Source: Bacteroidota bacterium
Lineage (GTDB): Bacteria; Bacteroidota; Bacteroidia; B-17B0; Aurantibacillaceae
DNA length: 64,000 nucleotides
Assembly: GCA_025362395.1 (NCBI GenBank)
Contig: JANYGK010000064.1
Coordinates: forward strand, 38,869 to 102,868
Direction: 5' to 3'
This document shows, piece after piece, positions 37,387 through 47,662 of the stretch (within the stretch, counting starts at the first letter, position 1; each line of letters begins with the position of its first letter). The translations under genes and the position numbers were made by a program. The notes under the pieces are model-generated. The model worked only from the letters and a program-made list of their open reading frames with translations. It was not told the origin of the DNA and searched no databases.

Positions 37387-39204
37387 CTAGGAATTAGAAG
37401 CCTGAGTTTTAAAAAATTCATATACTAAACCCGCTTTTGAATTTCCTACAATGGCTGCTAATTCAGCAAGTGTGGCCTCTTTAATATTTTTTACGGATTT
37501 TAATTCGGTCAATAATTTTTGAGCGGTTTTTTCACTGATGCCTTTTATTTCAGACAATTCGGTTTTAAAGGTTTCACGGCTGCGTTTGTTGCGATGGTGT
37601 GTAATTCCGAACCGGTGTGCTTCATCACGAATGTGCTGAATAATTTTTAATGTTTCAGAACGTTTGTCTAAATATAAGGGAATAGAATCGCCCGGAAAAT
37701 AAATTTCTTCCAAACGTTTGGCAATGCCTATCACCGTAACTTTTCCCATCAGGTCAAGCTTCCGTAAACTCATTACTGCCGCGCCTAATTGTCCTTTTCC
37801 TCCATCAATAACAATAAGCTGCGGCATTGGTAAACCTTCTTCAATTACTCTTTTATAACGGCGCCAAATTACTTCCTCCATAGTCGCAAAATCATCCGGG
37901 CCAACAACAGTTTTTACATTGTAATGGCGGTATTCTTTTTTAGCCGGTTTACCGTCAATAAAAACCGGCATGGCGCTTACGGCGTATTCACCCTGTATAT
38001 TTGAATTATCAAAACCTTCAATACGGCGCGGTTCTTCTTTCATTCTTAAGTCCTTCATCATTTGCTGCATAATACGGTCTGTATGCCTGTCAGGATCAAT
38101 AATCGCCAATTGTTTTTCGCGTTCTTTCTTATAAGCTTCCGCGTTTCTAAAGCACAGGTCCATTAAATGTTTTTTATCACCGATCTTAGGCACTACGTAT
38201 TTTGCGTTTCCAAACGTAAGTTCAGGTTCAAAAGGAACAAATATTTCACGGCTTAAAGAGCTGTAGCGTAACCTAATTTCATTAATGGCAAACACCAGCA
38301 TTTCCTCATCGCTTTCTTCCAGTTTCTTTTTAAGTTCTACTATCTGCGACTGAACAATGGTACCGTTCATAACTTTAAAATAATTTATGTACGCTGTTTT
38401 CTCATCGCTTAAAATAGCAAACACATCTGTATCCGTAATAGAAGGATGTACAATCGTTGATTTGCTTTGGTATTTTTCAAGCAATTCAATTTTCTTTTTT
38501 AGACCTGCGGCATATTCAAATTCAAATTTTTCGGCATGCTCATGCATTAGTCTTTTCATATCTTTTACGGCAAATTGAATATCGCCTTTAATAATATCTC
38601 GTATATGGTTTACATCTTCGTCATACTCCTCTTTGCTTTGTAAGCTTATGCATGGTGCTTTACAGCGGCCTATCTGGTATTCGAGACAGGCTTTAAATTT
38701 TTTATTTGTAATATTTTCTTCACTCAAATCAAGGATGCACGAGCGGGTTGGATATAATTGTTTGATCAGGTCCAGCAGAATATGCATAGTGGTTACGGAA
38801 GGATACGGGCCGAAATATTCCATATCATTCTTTTTCATTTGCCGTGTATAGTATACTCTCGGAAAACGCTCTTTCTTTATAACGATCCAGGGATAGGTTT
38901 TATCATCTCTCAGATCAACATTATACTTAGGGTGCAGGCTTTTAATTAAATTATTTTCCAATATCAAAGCATCCATTTCAGTATCTACCTTAATGGTTTT
39001 AATATCGGTAATCTTTTTCACCATTAATCGTAAACGGTGTGTGTCGTGCTCCTTAGCAAAATAAGAGCTCACCCGTTTCTTCAAATTTTTAGCCTTGCCT
39101 ACATATAACAAATTATTATCTTTATCATAATAACGATACACTCCCGGGGTTTCCGGAATGGTTTTTAAGATGCTTTGTATATGTTCAGAGAAATTTTCGA
39201 TCAC
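37387..39204 (-). CDS. uvrC: Excinuclease ABC subunit C
   Basis: The 605-residue product matches UvrC in length and order: GIY-YIG nuclease domain at 18-96 (PGVYRYYDKDNNLLYVGKAK) for the 3' incision, UVR motif near 205-240, the RNase H-like endonuclease domain (IEGFDNSNIQGEYAVSAMPV, PQLIVIDGGKGQL) for the 5' incision, and a C-terminal helix-hairpin-helix region (LSEIKGISEKTAQKLLTELK). It works with UvrA, UvrB and UvrD in nucleotide excision repair, none of which is in this window. Single gene; convergent with the hypothetical gene at its 3' end with a gap of five bases. Confidence 0.96.
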   Translation of the reverse strand: MIENFSEHIQSILKTIPETPGVYRYYDKDNNLLYVGKAKNLKKRVSSYFAKEHDTHRLRLMVKKITDIKTIKVDTEMDALILENNLIKSLHPKYNVDLRDDKTYPWIVIKKERFPRVYYTRQMKKNDMEYFGPYPSVTTMHILLDLIKQLYPTRSCILDLSEENITNKKFKACLEYQIGRCKAPCISLQSKEEYDEDVNHIRDIIKGDIQFAVKDMKRLMHEHAEKFEFEYAAGLKKKIELLEKYQSKSTIVHPSITDTDVFAILSDEKTAYINYFKVMNGTIVQSQIVELKKKLEESDEEMLVFAINEIRLRYSSLSREIFVPFEPELTFGNAKYVVPKIGDKKHLMDLCFRNAEAYKKEREKQLAIIDPDRHTDRIMQQMMKDLRMKEEPRRIEGFDNSNIQGEYAVSAMPVFIDGKPAKKEYRHYNVKTVVGPDDFATMEEVIWRRYKRVIEEGLPMPQLIVIDGGKGQLGAAVMSLRKLDLMGKVTVIGIAKRLEEIYFPGDSIPLYLDKRSETLKIIQHIRDEAHRFGITHHRNKRSRETFKTELSEIKGISEKTAQKLLTELKSVKNIKEATLAELAAIVGNSKAGLVYEFFKTQASNS

Positions 39205-39251
39205 GGCGTAAAGTTAAACTTAATCACATAATTTTTTTAGTAATTTATCCT

Positions 39252-40226
39252 ATCTATCAACATAAAACTATATTAATTGCCGCCTTAGACTGGGGCCTTG
39301 GACATGCTACAAGGTGTGTTCCCCTTATAAAAAAACTCATGATAAATAATGTTGTGGTATTGGGTGTAACCAAATCAACACGAATAATTTTTGACGTTGA
39401 ATTTCCGCAATTGAGTAAAGTGGAAATAGAACCGTATAATATTATATACAGTAATTTTATTACTGTACCGGTTAAATTAATGTTGGATGCCCCAAGAATT
39501 TTAAAAGTAATTAAGCAAGAACATCAGCAACTGCAGCAAATTGTGAAAGATTATAGCATTAATGTGGTTATCAGCGATAACCGTTTCGGGCTGCATCATA
39601 AAACTATTGAAACTGTTTATATGACTCATCAACTTAATATAAAAGCAGGCATTTGGTCGTTTTTGGCAAACAGAATTCATCGTTATTATATACAAAAATT
39701 TACTAAAATTTGGATCCCTGATTTTGAGAATGATCTTGAGTCGTTGGCAGGTGATTTGTCAAAAAAAGGCGCATTAAAAAATTGCTCTTACCTTGGGCCT
39801 TTAAGCAGGCTAAATCCCGATACGGCAAAATCCGAATCCTATGATTACCTGTTATTGCTTTCCGGTGTTGAGCCGCAGCGAAGTGTGTTGGAAAAATTAT
39901 TGTGTGAAAAATTTAATCATTCAACAAAAAAAATAGTTTTGGTAAGAGGAACTACCACGCCCCTTAAAATTTCTTTACCACCAAACATAAAAGTTATTGA
40001 TCTTGCGGATGCCGGGCAACTAGCTAAATTTATTAAAAGTGCTGATACTATAATTTGCAGAAGCGGTTACAGTACATTAATGGATTTGTATACTTTAAAT
40101 AAGAAAAAAATGGTTCTTATTCCAACTCCCGGCCAGGCTGAACAGGAATATTTAGCGGGCTATTGGCAAAAAAAATATAGCGCGGAAGTTGTTTTACAAA
40201 GCAAGCTTCATACATGGAAACCTTAG
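39252..40226 (+). CDS. MurG-like glycosyltransferase without a recognisable start codon
   Basis: The first ATG at 39339 lies downstream of the conserved N-terminus. In the same frame from 39270 the sequence reads ILIAALDWGLGHATRCVPLI, the nucleotide-sugar binding loop of this family, so translation must begin earlier. No ATG, GTG or TTG is present in frame between that motif and the uvrC start region; ATC 39252, ATT 39243 or ATA 39270 are the only near-cognate options. The annotated start is therefore a placeholder. The C-terminal half has the usual CRSGYSTLMDLYTLNKKKMV donor-binding region. Likely transfers a sugar to a lipid or surface glycan. The gene may be weakly translated or inactivated. 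Confidence 0.7.
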   Translation: MYQHKTILIAALDWGLGHATRCVPLIKKLMINNVVVLGVTKSTRIIFDVEFPQLSKVEIEPYNIIYSNFITVPVKLMLDAPRILKVIKQEHQQLQQIVKDYSINVVISDNRFGLHHKTIETVYMTHQLNIKAGIWSFLANRIHRYYIQKFTKIWIPDFENDLESLAGDLSKKGALKNCSYLGPLSRLNPDTAKSESYDYLLLLSGVEPQRSVLEKLLCEKFNHSTKKIVLVRGTTTPLKISLPPNIKVIDLADAGQLAKFIKSADTIICRSGYSTLMDLYTLNKKKMVLIPTPGQAEQEYLAGYWQKKYSAEVVLQSKLHTWKP

Positions 40227-40303
40227 TAATCAATTCACAACCGGGCTTTAATAACTCTGCCTTTTTGTTACCCTTTAAGTTTTATTTCAAACTACATTAG
40301 ATC

Positions 40304-42916
40304 GTGTCTATTTTTAAGAAAATTGCTTTTTATATTTTCCTTGTCCTGTCAGTAGGTGCGGGAATATGGGCTTATTTTAATCTTAAAGAAAGCAAAGCAC
40401 CCAAAACAGAGCTCATTGAACACATCCCTACTAATGCCATATGTGTTATTCAAACAGAAGACGTCCATGATCTGATACTTCAGCTTACCAGGCAAAATTT
40501 AATATGGACTTCCCTGTTAACAGAAGAAACATTCGGTAATGCTCAAAAAGGAATCCGGTATTTAGACTCTTTAACACGAACGTCTTCCTGTATTTCAGAA
40601 ACGTTGAATAATAATGCTGTATACTGGAGCTTTGTAAAGGAAGGCACAAAGCAGGAACATTTAATTCAGTTTAAATTAAAGGAGCAAAAAGATGGAGCAA
40701 GGATCGACCGTTTTTTTAATTCAATTTTCATAAAAAACACTTCTGTTTCTTCTTTTACGGCCTATGATGTAGCTATTAATCAAACAAAATGGCTGGCAAC
40801 CTGTATTAACGGAATCGTTTATTTCTGTTCAGACCTTTCGCTTCTGCAAAAAAGCATTGAGCTTGTAAAGAAAGAATCGTTAGCCGATAATAAAAACTAT
40901 AGGGAACTCTTAAAATTAAACGGCCGACAAAAAACACATGTCTATTTTAATCATTCTCTTTCAAGTTTATTTAACAGGGATCTGTTTAACCGGCAATCCC
41001 TTTTTAATTTTGAGATTCAATTAAATGAGTTGACCTTTACCGGTTACACAAAAGCTGATACTAACTCTTTCTTTAGCAGTGTTTCTAAGCAACAGGAAAC
41101 AGAATTTCATGAATTTGAAAAATTACCCGATCATGCGGCTTCTATCACAGGTGTTTCAATTAGCAATGCGACTTTATTTTATAATGAAAATCAGCAATTT
41201 TTACCGAACGCTCTGATACAAAAAAATGAATTAACATGGAGCGCAATTAACGATAGCGCGCTATATGATATACGAGCAGAGAACTATGAAAACATAGACG
41301 GAGAGTTAATTTCAGCGAACTATTGGTTTGAAAACTATGCCGGCCAAATTACCGCTATAAAAATTAAAGATGAAGAAAAAGCAAAACAGCTTTTAAAGTT
41401 TATGAGCGATAGTATTATTCCTGTAGAAAAATTTAAAGTTTATAAATTAAGTCCTGCGGCTGTCAATCTCTTTTCCTTTTATGGAGCATCATCTGAAATG
41501 CAATATGGCTGTGTGCTCTCAGGTAATATCATTTTGATGCAGGATAAAATAATGCTCAACTATTATATAGAAAGTATTAAAAATAGTAACGTCCTGGCAA
41601 AAAATCCGGAGTTTATGAATTACGCAAACGATAATTTATTTCAATCCTGTAACTATATTTATTATGAAAATTGCAACCTCATAAAGTCAAGTACCTTTCC
41701 AAGACTTATTAATTCGACTGAATTAAATGCAGGCGATGCATTATCGCAGGTGTCACTTAGCATTAAAGCGTATAAACAGGGGTTGCAGCTGCGCCTGCAT
41801 GCCACACATAAGCAGGAACAGAGAGCCCGGGAAACCGGTAAAGATATTTTATGGTCATTTACCGCCGATTCAACCGTGTCGGGTAATGTTTATAGTTTTA
41901 CAAATCACCTTACACAAGAAAACGAATTGTGTTTTCAGGACGATAATAATACGCTTTACTTAATTAATTCTACCGGTACAGCGCTTTGGAAAAAAGAAAT
42001 TAATGAACAGATACAATCAATTGTTTATACGGTCGACCTATTTAAAAATGGTAAATTTCAACTCTTGTTCAATACGGAAAATTACCTGCATTTAATCGAC
42101 AGGAATGGAAATTACATTCAAGGATACCCGATTAAGCTGCCTCAAAAAGTAACTTCTCCGGTAACATTATTGGATTATGATAACACAAAAGATTACCGTA
42201 TTCTTTTAGCCTGTGCCGATAAAAGGATCTATAATTTTTCACTTTATGGCATAAAAACAGAGGGTTTTATTCCGGTTAAAACAGATAATGAAGTAACGTT
42301 GCCTGTATATTATACCAAAGTAGGGGCAAGCGATTATTTAATAACCGTTGATGCAGCCGGTAAAATTTACGCGTTTAGCAGGAAAGGGATTGGAAGAATT
42401 GATTTTAAAAATAAAACCATCGAAGGCTTATCACACTTATATGTTTCTCCCGGAAATAATTTAGACAACACAAAATTAATTTACATAGACGATAAAAATA
42501 ATTTATTAAATAAGATTTCCTTATCAGATAAAAAAGAGGCCATTAAGCTTGGTGATGAATTAACAGGCTTTGGCACAAGCTTCGAGCTGTTAAATGATGA
42601 TAAACAAATGGATGTGATCTTGTTTGGAGACGGTGCTGTATATGCTTATGATTTGTTTTCAGGAAAACTTTTAGAAACATTTAATGACCATGCAGTATAC
42701 AAAAATGCCGGCTTAGCGTATACGGAAAACAGCCAATTAATAATTGCTTTTGATAAAGCCGGAGAAAAACTGGATGTAATGGATATGACAGGAAAACCCA
42801 TTTACAGTATCCCTAATGTAACCCATGCGCCTTTAATAACTGAATTATATAAAGACGGCAAAAAATATTTAATTACTGTAAGTCATAATAAAATTAATTG
42901 TATGCGTTTAAATTAA
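40304..42916 (+). CDS. Membrane-anchored protein with DUF3352-like region and C-terminal beta-propeller
   Basis: The 870-residue product starts at GTG 40304. Residues 5-24 are a single membrane anchor (IAFYIFLVLSVGAGIWAYFN). Residues about 35-500 resemble DUF3352, a pair of mixed alpha/beta domains (IPTNAICVIQTEDVHDLILQ). Residues about 515-870 form a PQQ-like propeller (VYSFTNHLTQENELCFQDDN, LLACADKRIYNFSLYG). Periplasmic or exposed. It follows the glycosyltransferase gene after 77 bases and may be cotranscribed. No catalytic motif is seen; binding or assembly is the likeliest role. Confidence 0.7.
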   Translation: MSIFKKIAFYIFLVLSVGAGIWAYFNLKESKAPKTELIEHIPTNAICVIQTEDVHDLILQLTRQNLIWTSLLTEETFGNAQKGIRYLDSLTRTSSCISETLNNNAVYWSFVKEGTKQEHLIQFKLKEQKDGARIDRFFNSIFIKNTSVSSFTAYDVAINQTKWLATCINGIVYFCSDLSLLQKSIELVKKESLADNKNYRELLKLNGRQKTHVYFNHSLSSLFNRDLFNRQSLFNFEIQLNELTFTGYTKADTNSFFSSVSKQQETEFHEFEKLPDHAASITGVSISNATLFYNENQQFLPNALIQKNELTWSAINDSALYDIRAENYENIDGELISANYWFENYAGQITAIKIKDEEKAKQLLKFMSDSIIPVEKFKVYKLSPAAVNLFSFYGASSEMQYGCVLSGNIILMQDKIMLNYYIESIKNSNVLAKNPEFMNYANDNLFQSCNYIYYENCNLIKSSTFPRLINSTELNAGDALSQVSLSIKAYKQGLQLRLHATHKQEQRARETGKDILWSFTADSTVSGNVYSFTNHLTQENELCFQDDNNTLYLINSTGTALWKKEINEQIQSIVYTVDLFKNGKFQLLFNTENYLHLIDRNGNYIQGYPIKLPQKVTSPVTLLDYDNTKDYRILLACADKRIYNFSLYGIKTEGFIPVKTDNEVTLPVYYTKVGASDYLITVDAAGKIYAFSRKGIGRIDFKNKTIEGLSHLYVSPGNNLDNTKLIYIDDKNNLLNKISLSDKKEAIKLGDELTGFGTSFELLNDDKQMDVILFGDGAVYAYDLFSGKLLETFNDHAVYKNAGLAYTENSQLIIAFDKAGEKLDVMDMTGKPIYSIPNVTHAPLITELYKDGKKYLITVSHNKINCMRLN

Positions 42917-42928
42917 AACAGCATATAT

Positions 42929-44128
42929 TTAATATTCAAACTTACCGAATTCTGATTCAATTGTTACCTTTTTGCCATTATACGCTTCAACCCTGCCAAT
43001 GAGTTGCGCATCAATATTAAAAGATTTTGAAATATCAATCACCTTCTGAGCATGCTCTTCCGGTAAATAAATTTCGAGTCGGTGCCCCATATTAAATACC
43101 TTGTACATTTCTTTGTAATCGGTATTACTTTGTTCGTGTATTAATTTAAACAAAGGGGGTAAAGGGAATAAATTATCTTTGATAATATGAACCCCATCAA
43201 CAAAATGTAATACCTTGGTTTGCCCACCACCACTGCAATGCACAATGCCATTAATATTTGCGGATAAATTTTCAAGTATTTTTTTTACAACCGGCGCGTA
43301 AGTTCTTGTCGGGGAAAGAACTAGTTTACCGGCATCTATTTTTTCATGAATTGTTTTCCCGGAAACATCACTATAGCTAACCTCTATTTTGTCGGTTAAA
43401 TTTAGTTTGCCCGAATATGTAACCTCATTAGGTAAAGCACCGTCATACGATTCAGGGTATTTCTCGGCAACAGCTTTACTAAACACATCATGCCTTGCAC
43501 TGGTTAAACCATTGCTTCCCATACCGCCATTGTATTTGGTTTCGTAAGTTGCTTTGCCCGATGAGGCTAAGCCCACTATAACGTTCCCCGCCTGTATGTT
43601 GTGGTTCGAAATAACATCCGCTTTTTTCATTCGGCAAACAACGGTACTGTCTACAATTAACGTGCGCACCAAGTCGCCTACATCAGCAGTTTCACCGCCT
43701 GTAGAGCGAATATCAATGCCATTATCTCTTAAGTTTTGCAGTACTTCTTCCGTTCCGTTAATAATGGCGGAAATAACTTCACCCGTAATTAATCCTTTAT
43801 TACGGCCTATGGTAGACGACAATAAAATATTATTGGTAGCTCCTACACAAATCAGGTCATCCATGTTCATGATAACCGCGTCTTGTGCAATGCCTTTCCA
43901 AACGCTTAAGTCGCCTGTTTCTTTCCAATAAATATAGGCTAAGGATGATTTTGTGCCGGCCCCGTCGGCATGCATAATAATACAATGCTCATCACTACCG
44001 GTTAAATGATCGGGAACAATTTTACAAAATGCCTGCGGAAATAATCCTTTATCAATGTTGGAAATAGCGTTATGCACATCTTCCTTTGAGGCGGATACGC
44101 CGCGTAAATTATATTTAGTATCAGACAT
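42929..44128 (-). CDS. purM: Phosphoribosylformylglycinamidine cyclo-ligase (AIR synthetase)
   Basis: The 399-residue protein has the PurM/SelD ATP-binding fold: YNLRGVSASKEDVHNAISNI, HADGAGTKSSLAYIYWKETG and DAVIMNMDDLICVGATNNIL carry the conserved Asp residues. RSTGGETADVGDLVRTLIVD follows. It closes the imidazole ring in step 5 of purine synthesis, using ATP. It is about 50 residues longer than the E. coli enzyme, which is usual in Bacteroidota, where the gene is often labelled AIR synthase related protein. metF lies 101 bases upstream on the same strand, and both enzymes belong to one-carbon and purine metabolism. Confidence 0.9.
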   Translation of the reverse strand: MSDTKYNLRGVSASKEDVHNAISNIDKGLFPQAFCKIVPDHLTGSDEHCIIMHADGAGTKSSLAYIYWKETGDLSVWKGIAQDAVIMNMDDLICVGATNNILLSSTIGRNKGLITGEVISAIINGTEEVLQNLRDNGIDIRSTGGETADVGDLVRTLIVDSTVVCRMKKADVISNHNIQAGNVIVGLASSGKATYETKYNGGMGSNGLTSARHDVFSKAVAEKYPESYDGALPNEVTYSGKLNLTDKIEVSYSDVSGKTIHEKIDAGKLVLSPTRTYAPVVKKILENLSANINGIVHCSGGGQTKVLHFVDGVHIIKDNLFPLPPLFKLIHEQSNTDYKEMYKVFNMGHRLEIYLPEEHAQKVIDISKSFNIDAQLIGRVEAYNGKKVTIESEFGKFEY

Positions 44129-44228
44129 TCTTATTTATGTTAAACCACATAGACATATTTGTTTACATAGTTTTAATTTTTTAAATTTTAGATTTCTATA
44201 AAATCTATGATTCTATGTGTTAAATAAA

Positions 44229-45182
44229 CTAAAACACTTCTTTAGCCACACGCTTTGTACTGTCCGATGTTCCCATCGTGTAATAATGTAAACATGGTAC
44301 ATTTGCTTTCTTCAATTCTTTACTTTGTTCAATACACCATTTAATGCCAACTTCCCTTACTGCTTTATCATCTTTGCATTTTTCAAGTTCTACAAATAAA
44401 TCCTGAGGAAGGTCAATATGAAATACTTTAGGTAATGCAATTAATTGAGAACGGGACGATAAAATTTTCAAACCCGGAATGATTGGCACATTGATATCAT
44501 TTTTACGGCACAGATCTACAAATTCGAAGTATTTTGTATTGTCAAAAAACATTTGAGTGACAATATAATCAGCACCTGCGTTCACCTTTTCTTTCAGCCA
44601 TTTCATATCACTGTATAAATTCGGCGCTTCAAAATGTTTTTCAGGGTAACCGGCAATGCCCATACAAAAGTTAGTCGGGGAAGCATCTTTCATTTCATCA
44701 TCCAGGTAAACACCCGAGTTCATGTCTTTAATTTGCTTTACCAGATCAATAGCGTAATCGTGCCCCCCCGGTTCAGGTACAAAGCTCGATTCTGTTTTAA
44801 TGCTGTCGCCCCGCAAAACCAATACATTGTCAACACCTAAAAATTGAAGATCGATCAATGCGTTTTCCGTTTCTTCGCGCGTAAAGCCTCCGCAAATAAT
44901 ATGCGGTATTGCTTCCACATCGTACTTATTCATAATTGCCGCGCAAATACCTACAGTGCCCGGCCGCTTACGTATGCTTACCTTTTCAAGATAACCTCCC
45001 TCACGCTTTTTGTAAATATATTCCTCGCGATGGTAGGTAACATCAACAAAAGCGGGTTTAAATTCCATTAAAGGATCAATTCCGTCAAAAATAGATTGAA
45101 TGCTTTTTCCTTTAAGAGGAGGTAAAATTTCAATGGAAAAAAGGGTGTCTTTCGCAGATTTAAGATATTCGGTAATTTTCAT
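44229..45182 (-). CDS. metF: Methylenetetrahydrofolate reductase
   Basis: The product is 317 residues from the ATG at 45182 (MKITEYLKSAKDTLFSIEIL). A longer frame from 45200 would overlap the promoter -7 element, so it is rejected. The TIM-barrel motifs are visible: FSIEILPP, DVTYHREEY, GGFTREETENALIDLQFLGV and FCMGIAGYPEKHFE. The enzyme reduces methylene-tetrahydrofolate to methyl-tetrahydrofolate for methionine synthesis, with FAD. It is probably cotranscribed with purM downstream. Confidence 0.95.
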   Translation of the reverse strand: MKITEYLKSAKDTLFSIEILPPLKGKSIQSIFDGIDPLMEFKPAFVDVTYHREEYIYKKREGGYLEKVSIRKRPGTVGICAAIMNKYDVEAIPHIICGGFTREETENALIDLQFLGVDNVLVLRGDSIKTESSFVPEPGGHDYAIDLVKQIKDMNSGVYLDDEMKDASPTNFCMGIAGYPEKHFEAPNLYSDMKWLKEKVNAGADYIVTQMFFDNTKYFEFVDLCRKNDINVPIIPGLKILSSRSQLIALPKVFHIDLPQDLFVELEKCKDDKAVREVGIKWCIEQSKELKKANVPCLHYYTMGTSDSTKRVAKEVF

Positions 45183-45199
45183 ATAAATATAATAGGCCA

Positions 45200-45207
45200 C
45201 AAATGTA
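45200..45207 (-). promoter_or_regulatory. metF: -7 promoter element (TACATTTG) for metF
   Basis: On the minus strand TACATTTG fits TAnnTTTG exactly, 17 bases before the ATG at 45182. No TTG lies at the normal -33 distance. The position decides the metF start codon. Confidence 0.5.
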
Positions 45208-45299
45208 ATTAATTAATTAGTAATTAAATACAGGTAAGCAAGCTCTTAATAAATGAAATAGTAAGGGATTATTAATTTTTACCGCAATAGGGAGTTGGC

Positions 45300-46244
45300 T
45301 TAAAACCTATAACCTATAGACATTCCGAGCTTAAAACTGTTAATAGGGAAGACGGATGTATTTGAATAATTATGGCCATAATTATTAGTAGTTTTAGGGT
45401 CGTTTGTTATATAAGTGTCGGAATGATAACCTATTCCTGCCAGGAAAAGTAAATTTAAATTTTTATGCACCCTTATCAGCAGCCCGTTATCGATCATAAT
45501 AGTATAACGGTTCATAATAAAATTATAGGGCACCGCCGGCCCTTGGTAGTTACCGTTATAGTTGTTATAACCTGCATCATATGAGCCTGTAAATTGTGCA
45601 ATACCTGCATACGGTCCTACAAAATAGGTCACAGCTCTTTTTCCGCTGGTCTGTACATGTAAGCCTATCCCGCTTTCAATGGTTTTTCTTTTAAACGTAA
45701 AATTACTCACGTAATAATTACCATTGTTAATTCCAAATATGTTACTGCCTACCTGGTTAAAATAGGGGTTAGCAACTCCAACGGAAACCGGTACATACAC
45801 ATGAAATAATCCATGGGCAAATTCTCTTAAATAGCTTATACCGATAGATCCGTTAAGAGGTTCAAGCATGTTAAAAGAAACAAGGTTTTTAGTAGAAGTC
45901 AGCTCATTATACCTTACAGTTCTTATAGAATCCATATTACGGTATTGAGCTTCCCTTCTTAAAGTTATGTTTTCCCGGTAAATAATAACAGGCTGTTGTG
46001 CTTGGGGTGTGGGAGTGCTGAATGCCTCATGGGTTCCGTTTTGATAAATGATGAGGGCAACGTCGCTTTTTGAAATAATAATTGTGGGCCCGTCCTGATA
46101 AGTAAATAACTTATATTTAATTTCATTAGGGCTAATCTCCAATACTTTAACGTCAATTTTAGTATTGTCTTTTTTAAACAGCTGATCCTGCGAATAACCT
46201 GTAAAAGCCGTAAAAATCAATAAAAATAAAGATATAAATTTCAT
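45300..46244 (-). CDS. Outer membrane beta-barrel-like protein
   Basis: The 314-residue product has a signal peptide (cleavage near residue 18, TGYS-QDQ). Residues 20-70 (KKDNTKIDVKVLEISPNEIK, then YKLFTYQDGPTIIISKSDVA) form a small domain common at the start of Bacteroidota exported proteins. From about 110 on, the alternating aromatic strands and the final SFKLGMSIGYRF, with a terminal Phe, indicate an eight-stranded outer membrane barrel. No enzyme motif. Single gene, divergent from icd. The exact role is unknown. Confidence 0.75.
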   Translation of the reverse strand: MKFISLFLLIFTAFTGYSQDQLFKKDNTKIDVKVLEISPNEIKYKLFTYQDGPTIIISKSDVALIIYQNGTHEAFSTPTPQAQQPVIIYRENITLRREAQYRNMDSIRTVRYNELTSTKNLVSFNMLEPLNGSIGISYLREFAHGLFHVYVPVSVGVANPYFNQVGSNIFGINNGNYYVSNFTFKRKTIESGIGLHVQTSGKRAVTYFVGPYAGIAQFTGSYDAGYNNYNGNYQGPAVPYNFIMNRYTIMIDNGLLIRVHKNLNLLFLAGIGYHSDTYITNDPKTTNNYGHNYSNTSVFPINSFKLGMSIGYRF

Positions 46245-46299
46245 AAATGGAGGTTTAAATTTCTACTTAAATGTACTGAAAATTATTAGAACAAATTGT

Positions 46300-46329
46300 T
46301 TGCCCAACAACTTTATATTTATAAATTTG
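46300..46329 (+). promoter_or_regulatory. icd: Promoter of icd (TTG-N19-TAAATTTG)
   Basis: TTG at 46300-46302, a spacer of 19 bases and TAAATTTG at 46322-46329 match the primary-sigma consensus of Bacteroidota at both elements. It leaves a leader of about 30 bases before the ATG at 46368. With the one at 63844 it is the clearest promoter in the window. Confidence 0.75.
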
Positions 46330-46367
46330 ACTAACTTTTTTAAAAAATCTTAACAACCCCATAATAT

Positions 46368-47597
46368 ATGAGCAAAATTAAAGTAGCTAACCCTGTAGTA
46401 GAATTAGACGGTGATGAAATGACCCGTATTATCTGGAAATTCATTAAAGATAAATTAATCGTTCCTTATTTAGAGGTCGATATTAAATATTATGACTTAG
46501 GAATGGAACACCGTGATGCCACTAACGATCAGGTAACCATTGATTCGGCGGAAGCTATTAAAAAATATGGTGTTGGCATTAAATGTGCCACCATTACTCC
46601 TGATGAAGCGCGCGTAAAAGAATTCAACTTAAAACAAATGTGGAAATCGCCTAACGGTACTATCCGTAACATTCTTGACGGTACCGTGTTTCGTGAGCCT
46701 ATTGTTTGTAAAAACGTACCGCGTTTGGTTACAAACTGGACAGCGCCCATTATTGTTGGCCGTCATGCATTTGGCGATCAATATAAAGCAACTGATTTTG
46801 TTGTTCCGGGGAAAGGAAAATTAACGATGAAATTTGAAGGAGAAGACGGAAAAGTAATTGAACACGAGATCTATAAATTTACAGGCCCCGGCGTAGCAAT
46901 GGGAATGTATAATGTAGAAGAATCGATCAGGGGCTTTGCGCACTCTTGCTTTAATGTGGCTTTAAATAAAAAATGGCCTTTATATTTATCTACTAAAAAC
47001 ACCATCTTAAAAAAATACGACGGTCGTTTTAAAGATATTTTTGAAGAAATTTACCAATCAGATTATAAAACAAAATATGAAGCAGCCGGCATTGTTTACG
47101 AACACCGCTTAATTGATGATATGGTTGCGTCCGCTTTAAAATGGAACGGAAACTTTGTATGGGCTTGTAAAAATTACGACGGTGATGTTCAATCTGACTC
47201 GGTGGCACAAGGCTTCGGATCATTAGGATTAATGACATCGGTGTTAATTACCCCGGACGGTAAAATTATGGAAGCTGAAGCGGCACATGGTACTGTAACA
47301 CGCCATTTTCGTGATCATCAGGCAGGTAAGCCGACTTCCACAAACCCTATTGCCAGTATTTTTGCCTGGACAAGGGGATTGGAATTCCGCGGTAAATTAG
47401 ATAATAACCAAGAGCTGATTAATTTTTGCCACGCTTTAGAAACAGTGTGTGTTGAAACAGTTGAAAGCGGTAAAATGACGAAAGATTTAGCGGTTTGTAC
47501 ACATGGCAACAACGTGAAACACGGCGACCATTATTTATATACCGAAGAATTTTTAGATGCTATTGATGCTAATTTAAAAAAGAAATTAGCAAAATAA
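46368..47597 (+). CDS. icd: NADP-dependent isocitrate dehydrogenase (eukaryotic-type)
   Basis: The 409-residue protein starts with [20 protein letters not shown], typical of the homodimeric eukaryotic-like subfamily rather than the E. coli type. Substrate and metal residues lie in [19 protein letters not shown] and the [12 protein letters not shown] segment; the cofactor loop is in [20 protein letters not shown]. It oxidises isocitrate to 2-oxoglutarate, making NADPH in the TCA cycle. A matched promoter lies immediately upstream. The NFU gene follows after 65 bases on the same strand and may be cotranscribed. Confidence 0.94.
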   Translation: MSKIKVANPVVELDGDEMTRIIWKFIKDKLIVPYLEVDIKYYDLGMEHRDATNDQVTIDSAEAIKKYGVGIKCATITPDEARVKEFNLKQMWKSPNGTIRNILDGTVFREPIVCKNVPRLVTNWTAPIIVGRHAFGDQYKATDFVVPGKGKLTMKFEGEDGKVIEHEIYKFTGPGVAMGMYNVEESIRGFAHSCFNVALNKKWPLYLSTKNTILKKYDGRFKDIFEEIYQSDYKTKYEAAGIVYEHRLIDDMVASALKWNGNFVWACKNYDGDVQSDSVAQGFGSLGLMTSVLITPDGKIMEAEAAHGTVTRHFRDHQAGKPTSTNPIASIFAWTRGLEFRGKLDNNQELINFCHALETVCVETVESGKMTKDLAVCTHGNNVKHGDHYLYTEEFLDAIDANLKKKLAK

Positions 47598-47662
47598 ATT
47601 TTGTATCTTTAAACTTCAATTCCAACAATATAATTTGAAGGAAGTTTAAAATATAAAATAAC

